Shown here: piece by piece, positions 1 through 4,975 of the stretch
Layout: every line of letters starts with the position of its first letter
Position numbering within the stretch: the first letter of the stretch is position 1
Assembly (NCBI GenBank): GCA_945860375.1
Contig: CAMAQR010000115.1
Location: 1-6,450, forward strand
From: Pseudorhodobacter antarcticus
GTDB lineage: Bacteria; Pseudomonadota; Alphaproteobacteria; Rhodobacterales; Rhodobacteraceae
Length of the DNA: 6,450 nt
Direction: 5' to 3'
Program-made: the position numbers and the translations under genes
The notes under the pieces: generated by a model
What the model saw: only the letters and a program-made list of their open reading frames with translations
What the model was told of the DNA's origin: nothing
The model's database searches: none

Positions 1-95
1 TACTCATCGCGGTGTTCCATAACCAGCCGCACCGCACGTTCGCGGAACTCGGGGGAATACGGCTTCGCGGTCTTCTTCTTTTGTGTCTGTTCCAT
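1..95 (-). CDS. IS3-family transposase OrfA, N-terminal part (partial, runs off the window)
   Basis: The - strand reads MEQTQKKKTAKPYSPEFRER followed by AVRLVMEHRDE before leaving the window. A basic N-terminus followed by YSPEFRERAVRLV is the typical opening of the helix-turn-helix DNA-binding OrfA of IS3-family elements. In the family, OrfA joins OrfB (DDE integrase domain) by programmed frameshifting to make the active transposase; that part is not visible here. The ATG at 93-95 is preceded by GGAG about 12 bases upstream, a rather long spacing. Only 31 residues are visible, so intactness cannot be judged. Confidence 0.8.
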   Translation of the reverse strand, partial: MEQTQKKKTAKPYSPEFRERAVRLVMEHRDE

Positions 96-121
96 AATGG
101 GCAATTCTCCGAGAGTTTTGC

Positions 122-146
122 CCTCCGGTAAACCCGGGGCGGTTCA
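122..146 (-). repeat. Terminal inverted repeat (one end) of the IS3-family element
   Basis: Read from 146 inward on the - strand, this GC-rich stretch begins TGAACCGCCCCGGGTTTACC and continues CGGAGG. It sits between the OrfA start and the first codon of the interrupted P450. Its partner repeat lies outside the window, so the inner limit is a guess. Confidence 0.6.
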
Positions 147-148
147 GC

Positions 149-841
149 TCAGAATGTGTAGATCTTCTGGCATTGATTCGGGAGGTGGTCGATCTGTTTA
201 TGGAGGAAATCACCGGTATCCCTCGGCCCGATGGTGATCTGTCGAGCATTCCCAGCATCTTTAGCTCCAACCTCGGGGTGGCAGCGCGTCGACGGCTGGA
301 GGCGTCACTGAAACATCATCTCGCGCTGGCACGGAACCTTTTTCCCGAAGAACCGCCAGAACGGCATGCCTTGAGAGTGGGGCAATGGTCTATGGGCCGC
401 GATCCGTTGATTGGAACACTTGGCCTATCATTGCACCATCATATCATTAGTCTGGAGGGGGCACCGCTTAATGTGCGGCGCCTGCCGAGTGTTCCAACGC
501 ACACTGGAGTGCCCGCGATCGGTCGGATAGCAAGCACTGCTCAAACAGTCGCCGGTTGTCCGGTGGCAGCAGGGGCCCTGATCGAGTGTCGCCTTGATAG
601 CCTTACAGGTCGTCCCGCAGGTGAGCGGCGGCATTTCTTTGGTGCAGGGCCACATCTCTGTCTTGGCAGGCCACTGGCTTTGGCCTTTTGGGAGTGCGCC
701 GCTGATGCTCTTGCAGAGCAGGATATTCGTTTGACAGTTGTTGATTTCGCCCTTGCTGAACATGATGTCTTCGACATCCCATCCGTTTTTACTGCCCGCA
801 CTTCTTCTCTTCCGCACCTCATGGTGAGTGACCCAATATGA
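149..841 (+). pseudogene. Cytochrome P450, 5'-truncated by the IS3-family element
   Basis: The frame is open from the IS edge and encodes about 230 residues, against roughly 400 for a bacterial P450, so the N-terminal 40% or so is missing. Counting from the TTG at 173, the heme-ligand loop is clear: FFGAGPHLCLGRPLAL at about 155-170, with the axial thiolate Cys163. A GRDPLIGTL stretch at 75-83 falls where the oxygen-binding I-helix should be, and NVRR at 100-103 falls where the K-helix ExxR should be. Both depart from consensus. Some 59 residues follow the Cys, a normal C-terminus. There is no convincing start: TTG 173 has no ribosome site, and ATG 200 has GGGAGG about 14 bases away, which is too far. 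The stop overlaps the acyl carrier protein start (ATGA). An ancestral partner role acting on a carrier-bound substrate, as with the BioI type of P450, is an inference from neighbours only. Confidence 0.85.
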
Positions 842-1098
842 GCATTCGACAGTCAGTTCTTGCGGCCCTTGACCAGACTTGTGGTTTAATGGATCGTCCG
901 TCTTTGGTACCAATTGTCCTGTCAGGGGGGGATTTCGCCCTTTCAGACTTGGACATTGATAGTCTGTCAACATACGAGATAGTAATGCTGCTGGAAGATG
1001 AATTCGGCATCGACTTTCCACCGTTAGCCGTTTCTTCCTCGACCACGCTCGGTGATCTTGTGGCTGCCGTGGCTAACGCAATCCAAGCCAAACCATGA
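838..1098 (+). CDS. Acyl carrier protein
   Basis: This 86-residue protein has the size and layout of a free-standing acyl carrier protein. The motif DLDIDSLSTYEIVMLLEDEF at 37-56 contains the DSL signature. Ser42 is the expected attachment site for the 4'-phosphopantetheine arm, and the acidic helix II that follows is the usual docking face for partner enzymes. The start is fixed by a 4-bp ATGA overlap with the P450, and the stop overlaps the hydrolase start in the same way. Its position between a P450 and a hydrolase suggests a dedicated carrier for a specialised acyl or aminoacyl intermediate, not the housekeeping fatty-acid protein. It could equally be a stand-alone peptidyl carrier protein, since the sequence alone does not separate the two. 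Confidence 0.9.
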   Translation: MSIRQSVLAALDQTCGLMDRPSLVPIVLSGGDFALSDLDIDSLSTYEIVMLLEDEFGIDFPPLAVSSSTTLGDLVAAVANAIQAKP

Positions 1099-1985
1099 CC
1101 GCCACCGACCATCGGGCGTCTATGCACAGCATGATTAAACGACTTAATGTGCTGGAGAACTTTTCGACGCCCCGTGAATTCTGGGACGGGGTTAACGCCA
1201 TCAGGCAGTCTGGCGATCGCGGCTTTACCGATGTCGTGGAGCAGTCACATTCCATGCAGGCATTGTGCGACGCACCTGACCTTTCGGCTCTGCGCTTGGA
1301 ATCCGAGGTTCGGAATGCGCGGCTCTATTCGACGCCTGATACATCTCGGCAGCGGTTGCTCGTCGCATTTACCGGTACCGCGCATCGAATGATGATGCCG
1401 TTGCCCATTTTCATGCAGGCCCTGCCGAGAAATACCGATCTTCTGATCTTGTACGACCCATTGAAGAACCATTATCGAAGCGGCATTTGGGATGGAGATC
1501 GTACGCTTTGGGACCTGCGCTCCATCGTGGCACCTATTGTTAGCGCTTATGGTGACACTGTTGCGCTGGGAACAAGCCTCGGTGGGTTGCCTGCCCTTCG
1601 ATTTTCCAAACATGCAGGACTACGGCGCGGTATATCCTTTGGCGGGCGGTTGATCGACGATACGTTGCTGATTTTGCGGCGCCATATAGTGCCGCCCGCC
1701 TATGACCCGCTATGTGCTTGTGATGAAGCACGAAATACAGAGGTCATCCTTGTCCATGCTGCCGGCAATGTGCAGGACGCCCAAGCGGCCCGCTGCGCTG
1801 CTGTGGCTGCAAATTCACACACGATCTCACTCGCGGGACGCAGCAACCACGGCATCCTGTGGGATATGCAGCGTTTGGATCGTCTGCCTGACCTGCTTGA
1901 AATGACGTTTTCGGCCAGCGCTTCGGCACTCAACGATGCGCTTTGCACGTGGAGTGCAACTGACTTGGCCGCTATCCGCACCTGA
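1095..1985 (+). CDS. Alpha/beta-hydrolase-fold protein, possible thioesterase or acyl hydrolase
   Basis: This is a 296-residue protein with no recognised specific family. VALGTSLGGLPALRF at 156-170 is a nucleophile elbow (GxSxG) with Ser161. NHGILWDM at 251-258 offers His252 at the right distance to complete a catalytic triad. Asp228, in a segment after the VILVHAAGN strand, is a candidate acid. LLVAFTGTAHR at 88-98 resembles the early strand and oxyanion region of the fold. There is no signal peptide or membrane segment, so it should be cytoplasmic. The ATGA overlap with the carrier protein gene argues for coupled translation and a shared substrate; release or editing of the carrier-bound group is a reasonable inference. 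Acyl transfer is an alternative. The C-terminus seems natural, and IS110-type sequence begins within a few bases of the stop. Confidence 0.75.
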   Translation: MTATDHRASMHSMIKRLNVLENFSTPREFWDGVNAIRQSGDRGFTDVVEQSHSMQALCDAPDLSALRLESEVRNARLYSTPDTSRQRLLVAFTGTAHRMMMPLPIFMQALPRNTDLLILYDPLKNHYRSGIWDGDRTLWDLRSIVAPIVSAYGDTVALGTSLGGLPALRFSKHAGLRRGISFGGRLIDDTLLILRRHIVPPAYDPLCACDEARNTEVILVHAAGNVQDAQAARCAAVAANSHTISLAGRSNHGILWDMQRLDRLPDLLEMTFSASASALNDALCTWSATDLAAIRT

Positions 1986-2001
1986 AGGCAAGAGAAGGGG
2001 T

Positions 2002-2066
2002 GGACGCGCCTCGACCGACGATGTGCCAAAGTGGCGGTGTTGAAACCCGCAACAAATGAGGCGTCC
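2002..2066 (+). other. Nested inverted repeats in the IS110-type leader (possible structured RNA)
   Basis: GGACGCGCCTC at 2002-2012 pairs with GAGGCGTCC at 2058-2066, leaving a 2-nt bulge. It encloses a hairpin of TGTTG (2038-2042) and CAACA (2050-2054) with a 7-nt loop. The 3' arm of the outer stem ends directly at the transposase ATG. The fold could mark subterminal repeats of the element, a translation-limiting hairpin, or part of a non-coding guide (bridge) RNA of the kind known from IS110 elements. The pairing is seen in the sequence; the role is inferred. Confidence 0.4.
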
Positions 2067-2096
2067 ATGGAAAAGGCTATCATCATCGGCTTGGAT
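2067..2096 (+). pseudogene. IS110-family transposase, first ten codons only
   Basis: The codons read MEKAIIIGLD. IS110-family transposases typically open with a short lead and a (V/I)GLD motif, whose Asp is the first acidic residue of the RuvC-like DEDD site, usually followed by (L/V)AK. Here the frame continues as CAFHGSW and the likeness stops, so the gene is cut after this Asp. Ten residues are thin evidence, and the leader supports the call only by resemblance. Confidence 0.5.
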
Positions 2097-2190
2097 TGCG
2101 CATTCCACGGAAGTTGGGCACATATTCGACGCGAAGGTGGGCGGGATGGAACGATAAGGTGGAATAATCACTGGAACGCAAGCAGGCAGT
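2097..2190. mobile_element. IS21-type terminus with degenerate ~22-bp repeats (remnant)
   Basis: The stretch starts with TG and contains repeated units: ATTCCACGGAAGTTGGGCA (2102-2120), ATTCGACGCGAAGGTGGGCG (2124-2143), ATGGAACGATAAGGTGGAA (2146-2164), and a weaker fourth near 2167-2189. The first three are spaced 22 bp apart. Multiple direct repeats of about 20 bp at the tips, where the IstA transposase binds, are characteristic of IS21-family elements. No istA or istB coding sequence is seen nearby, so only a tip survives. The assignment rests on repeat layout and sequence flavour, not on a transposase. Confidence 0.5.
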
Positions 2191-2214
2191 GCTAAAGCAG
2201 ATAACCCACTGCTT

Positions 2215-2406
2215 CGCAGATCCGCCGTAAGCCACGCCGATGCCCAACCCTTGCGGGGCCAAATCCAGCGCCATGGTGCCATTTGTCAGCGTGATTGTAT
2301 GCGCGGCACCGCAGCAGACCGCAAATTCGGCCTCAAAGCTGCGGCCTTCCTGCCGGTCCAAATAGTTGACATTATTGGACATCAGCACACTGTGAACCGC
2401 TTTGGC
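2215..2406 (-). pseudogene. Fragment of a second DegT-family sugar aminotransferase gene
   Basis: This 192-bp stretch aligns with 3469-3660, the segment encoding residues 17-80 of the intact aminotransferase. A hand alignment gives 33 mismatches and two single-base gaps, about 82% identity. The translation keeps VLMSNNVNYLDRQEGRSFEA and LTNGTMALDL, matching VLMSNKVNYWTGQEGRSFEA and LTNGTVALDL in the intact protein. A lost C near 2353 and an extra A near 2361 cancel out, changing WTG to LDR while keeping the frame. Upstream of the matching part there is a TGA in the same frame, and the match ends abruptly at both sides. The PLP lysine and most of the enzyme are absent, so it is non-functional. 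The divergence points to a related but separate copy, not a fresh tandem duplication. Confidence 0.85.
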
Positions 2407-2472
2407 CGGTCAACACGCCAGATGCGCGGATTTCCCAAGGTTTGATGCTGGCTGCGGAGGTTATGGAATAGT
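2407..2472. other. Unassigned spacer between the aminotransferase gene and the fragment
   Basis: These 66 bases follow the aminotransferase stop codon on the - strand. They contain no start with a ribosome site and no hairpin followed by a T-run, and match nothing else in the window. They are probably the join between the operon end and rearranged material. No transcription terminator for the operon was seen here. Confidence 0.4.
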
Positions 2473-3708
2473 TCAGCGCTGCGCTGCTTTGAGAACTTGC
2501 GTGACTGCCGCACAGGTCTTGTCGATCTCGGCGGCGGTCAGTGTTGGGTGTACCAGAAACATCACGCTTGTTGCACCCAACTCTTTGGCGACAGGCAGGG
2601 ATTGAGGGGGCCGCCAACCGGTGCCGTCAAAGGCCTTTTCCAGATAAACCTCTGAGCAAGACCCCTGATAGCAGGGCACGCCCCGCGCTTGAATTTCGTC
2701 AACGATGCGGTCGCGCGTCCAGCCGGGGGCAAGTTGGTCCGGCTTGACATAGGCGTAGAATTTGTACTGCGCGTGCAGGCAGCCCGCATCCGGGGCGCAG
2801 TCGACACAACCACCGTTGCACAGCCGTGGCAGTCGCAAGACTTTGCCTGGTCCAACGAAAGGGGCCATGGCAGCGGTCAGCGCAGCCGCATTTGCGACAC
2901 GCGCCGCCGTCCAACCTTCCATGCGGGCCAGCTGAATGCGGCCGATTGTGGCCTGCATTTCGATCATGCGCCAATTGGTGCCAAAGCTTTCATGCAGCCA
3001 GCGAAACCCCGGCGGATGGGTGCGATCATAAACCGCGTTCCAGCTTTTGCCGTGGTCCTTGTAGGACCACATCTTTGACCACAGCGCGGCGTCATTGGTT
3101 GTCACCATCCCGCCTTCGCCGCCGGTGGTCATGATCTTGTCCTGACAAAACGACCAGGCGCCAACGTCCCCGATGGACCCCACCGCGCGACCTTTGTAGC
3201 GCGCACCATGCGCTTGTGCGCAGTCTTCGATAACCTTCAGGCCATGCGTCGCGGCCAGCGCCATGATCGGGTCTATGTCACAGGGCCAGCCCGCCAGATG
3301 CACCGCGATGATGCCACGGGTGTTGGCGGTCAGCACTGGCGCGATGGTTGCGGCGCTGATGTTGCCGCTGTCGCGGTCCACATCGGCAAACACCGGGGTC
3401 GCGCCGGCGCTGACCACGCAAGACACCGAAGCAAGAAAGGTGCGCGGGGTGACGATCACCTCATCCGTCGCGGAACCACCATAGGCCGCGCCAATACCCA
3501 ACCCTTGCAAGGCTAAGTCCAACGCCACGGTGCCATTTGTCAGCGCGATGGCATGGTCAGTGCCGCACCAGGCCGCGAATTCAGCCTCAAAACTGCGGCC
3601 TTCCTGCCCGGTCCAATAGTTGACCTTGTTGGACATCAGCACACGGCGAACCGCATCGGCTTCTTCTTCGGTGAATGCAGGCCAGGGTGAAAAGGCAGTG
3701 TTCAGCAT
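2473..3708 (-). CDS. PLP-dependent sugar-nucleotide aminotransferase (DegT/DnrJ/EryC1/StrS family)
   Basis: The 411-residue protein has the full family length and motifs. LTNGTVALDLALQGLG (57-72) is the phosphate-binding region of the cofactor site. VIEDCAQAHGA (159-169) carries the Asp that pairs with the pyridine nitrogen. SFCQDKIMTTGGEGGM (186-201) contains Lys191, the expected Schiff-base lysine. The family moves an amino group from glutamate to a 4-keto (or 3-keto) NDP-sugar in the cytoplasm. With a PglD-like acetyltransferase and PglC-like transferase next door, a PglE-type C4 amination of a UDP-linked 4-keto-6-deoxy sugar is likely, though perosamine-type substrates cannot be excluded. 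A cysteine cluster (Cys297, 301, 304, 310) precedes HAQYKFYAYV. The ATG at 3708 is preferred over TTG 3714 because AAGGA sits six bases before the ATG. It lies last in the operon, 2 bp after the acetyltransferase stop. Confidence 0.93.
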   Translation of the reverse strand: MLNTAFSPWPAFTEEEADAVRRVLMSNKVNYWTGQEGRSFEAEFAAWCGTDHAIALTNGTVALDLALQGLGIGAAYGGSATDEVIVTPRTFLASVSCVVSAGATPVFADVDRDSGNISAATIAPVLTANTRGIIAVHLAGWPCDIDPIMALAATHGLKVIEDCAQAHGARYKGRAVGSIGDVGAWSFCQDKIMTTGGEGGMVTTNDAALWSKMWSYKDHGKSWNAVYDRTHPPGFRWLHESFGTNWRMIEMQATIGRIQLARMEGWTAARVANAAALTAAMAPFVGPGKVLRLPRLCNGGCVDCAPDAGCLHAQYKFYAYVKPDQLAPGWTRDRIVDEIQARGVPCYQGSCSEVYLEKAFDGTGWRPPQSLPVAKELGATSVMFLVHPTLTAAEIDKTCAAVTQVLKAAQR

Positions 3709-3710
3709 GA

Positions 3711-4355
3711 TCAATCCTTTTGCAGCGGTCGGGCCGGGTTTCCGACGACAGTTACACCCGGGGCAACAGACTTGGTGACCACCGCCCCCATACCCACCAC
3801 AGCGCCGCGCCCAATCACCAGAGGCGCACCGGGCTTGCCTTGGCGGATCAGCGCACCCGAGCCTACATAGGCGTGGTCTTCAATGATCACATTGCCATTG
3901 CAACGCACTCCGGGACCGAAAGTTACGTAGTCACCTATGACGCAGTCATGGGCTACGCTGCAGAAACTGTTTGCGTGAAAGTGACGCCCAACACGAATGT
4001 TCGATGTCAAATGCGCAAAAGCTGACAAAATTGCACCCTCACCTAGTTCGGTCATGTCAAGTATCAGGGCACTACGGGCGATGACCGAAACAAAGCGCAG
4101 ATTGGCGGCGCGGCACTTGGCGTCCAACGCCTCACGGATTTTGCCGTTGCCAATGGCGAGCGTGACATTTTTTTGGTCTGCGCGGTCTGACACAAACTGA
4201 TCCCATGACAGCACGCGATGGCCGTTAATGGTGTTAACTAAGGGTGCATCCTCGACAAAGACGATGTGCGCATTCTTTTCAACCTGATCGCGCAAAAACG
4301 GCAAAGTTTCCCGTCCGTGTCCGCCGGATCCATAAAGACCGTAAACCTTGGTCAT
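3711..4355 (-). CDS. PglD-like sugar O/N-acetyltransferase (left-handed beta-helix)
   Basis: This 214-residue protein has the two-part build of PglD/NeuD-type acyltransferases. The N-terminal Rossmann-like half begins VYGLYGSGGHGRE (4-16), a glycine-rich nucleotide-sugar-binding loop. The C-terminal half, from about residue 95, is a run of hexapeptide repeats, such as VIGDYVTFGPGV and YVGSGALI, forming the left-handed beta-helix that binds acetyl-CoA. His136 in SVAHDCVIGD matches the position of the catalytic base in PglD. The family acetylates the amino group of UDP-4-amino-4,6-dideoxy sugars, as in bacillosamine and legionaminic acid routes, or the O-position in sialic acids. With an aminotransferase immediately downstream, N-acetylation of that enzyme's product is the best reading. 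The start is set by a 4-bp ATGA overlap with the preceding gene. Confidence 0.92.
   Translation of the reverse strand: MTKVYGLYGSGGHGRETLPFLRDQVEKNAHIVFVEDAPLVNTINGHRVLSWDQFVSDRADQKNVTLAIGNGKIREALDAKCRAANLRFVSVIARSALILDMTELGEGAILSAFAHLTSNIRVGRHFHANSFCSVAHDCVIGDYVTFGPGVRCNGNVIIEDHAYVGSGALIRQGKPGAPLVIGRGAVVGMGAVVTKSVAPGVTVVGNPARPLQKD
3715..3719 (-). promoter_or_regulatory. Ribosome binding site of the aminotransferase gene
   Basis: AAGGA on the - strand lies inside the last codons of the acetyltransferase gene, with six bases between it and the ATG at 3706-3708. It would abut the alternative TTG at 3712-3714, so it decides in favour of the ATG. Confidence 0.7.
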
Positions 4356-4975
4356 TGGGCGCGGCCATGTCTAAGTTGATCGTCCGGCTGGCCGGTAAAT
4401 CGCGGCATTGTCGCTTCACCCTCTGCACTGATTCCGTCACGCTTGAGCACTTTGCGGATGGTCAGCCACAGGATGCGCAGGTCAAGCGGCAGGCTTTGGT
4501 TGTCAACGTACCAGACATCCAGAGCGAATTTCTGTTCCCAGCTGATGGCGTTTCGGCCATTGATCTGCGCCCAGCCGGTCACGCCGGGCCGCACCTCGTG
4601 GCGGCGGGCTTGCTCAGGGGAGTACAGCGGCAGGTATTCCATCAACAAGGGGCGAGGTCCGACAAGGCTCATTTCCCCCTTCAGCACATTCCAAAGCTCG
4701 GGCAATTCATCAAGACTGGAGCCGCGCAGGAAACGGCCCAACCGGGTCAGGCGCTCCGCATCGGCCAAAGGGGTGCCCTTTTCGTCGGTCGCATTGCGCA
4801 TGGTGCGGAACTTGATCATCTGGAACGGGAGACCAAGCAGACCGGGGCGCGTCTGTCGAAACAGAACCGGCGCGCCCATTTGGCGGAGGACTAAAAGCCC
4901 CACGATGACGAGGACGGGTGACAAGATCACCAACCCAAAGGACGCGCCAAGGATATCGAGAAAGCGTTTTGCCAT
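4352..4975 (-). CDS. PglC-like phosphoglycosyl transferase (bacterial sugar transferase, priming enzyme)
   Basis: A 207-residue small monotopic phosphoglycosyl transferase with only the catalytic domain, as in PglC, and without the extra membrane helices of WbaP-type enzymes. Residues 5-30 form the hydrophobic re-entrant helix that anchors it in the inner leaflet. IKFRTMR follows at 54-60. SSLDELPELWNVLKGEMSLV (86-105) holds the catalytic Asp89-Glu90 pair, then GPRPLL and RPGVTGWAQINGRN. The family transfers a sugar-1-phosphate from a UDP-sugar to undecaprenyl phosphate, the first committed step of glycan assembly. The substrate is probably the amino-acetamido sugar made by the two downstream genes. 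The ATG at 4975 overlaps the TGA of the upstream gene by one base (TGATG), which makes it a better start than TTG 4978. The stop overlaps the acetyltransferase start. Confidence 0.94.
   Translation of the reverse strand: MAKRFLDILGASFGLVILSPVLVIVGLLVLRQMGAPVLFRQTRPGLLGLPFQMIKFRTMRNATDEKGTPLADAERLTRLGRFLRGSSLDELPELWNVLKGEMSLVGPRPLLMEYLPLYSPEQARRHEVRPGVTGWAQINGRNAISWEQKFALDVWYVDNQSLPLDLRILWLTIRKVLKRDGISAEGEATMPRFTGQPDDQLRHGRAQ

Larger units (their letters stand above)
1..146 (-). mobile_element. End of an IS3-family insertion sequence (body lies off the left edge)
   Basis: This is the 5' end of an IS3-like element, read on the - strand. It holds the first 31 codons of the OrfA transposase and about 50 bp of leader. 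The leader ends in a terminal sequence that reads TGAACCGCCCCGGGTTTACC inward from position 146, and TG ends with a CCCCGGGTTT core are common in IS3-family elements. The P450 reading frame starts immediately to the right, which places the insertion boundary at about 146. The other end and any target duplication are outside the window, so the exact boundary is inferred from one side only. Confidence 0.8.
1990..2096 (+). mobile_element. 5' remnant of an IS110-family insertion sequence
   Basis: About 75 bp of leader precedes the first ten codons of a transposase starting with ATG at 2067. The leader carries nested inverted repeats. Family likeness breaks off exactly at 2097, where an IS21-type end begins, so the element is a remnant. 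The left limit is uncertain because IS110 elements lack clear terminal repeats; it could lie anywhere between the hydrolase stop and about 2001. Confidence 0.55.

Noticed and set aside
173..841. A functional short P450 starting at TTG 173 or ATG 200
   Set aside because: Neither start has a well-placed ribosome site, and the protein would lack the N-terminal part of the fold; the frame continues upstream to the IS edge.
428..1021. A 197-codon open frame on the - strand, antisense to the P450 and ACP genes
   Set aside because: It has no ribosome site or recognisable motif, and the + strand frames beneath carry clear P450 and ACP signatures, so it is a shadow.
2102..2190. Regularly spaced repeats as a possible CRISPR array
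   Set aside because: The units are degenerate, contiguous without true spacers and lie beside other mobile-element pieces, which fits IS21-type tip repeats better.
2195..2214. AAGCAG/CTGCTT hairpin as an intrinsic terminator
   Set aside because: The stem is short and no T-run follows on either strand.
4244..4894. A 216-codon + strand frame antisense to the priming transferase and acetyltransferase genes
   Set aside because: High-GC shadow frame; the - strand carries the catalytic Asp-Glu motif and the gene overlaps of a real operon.
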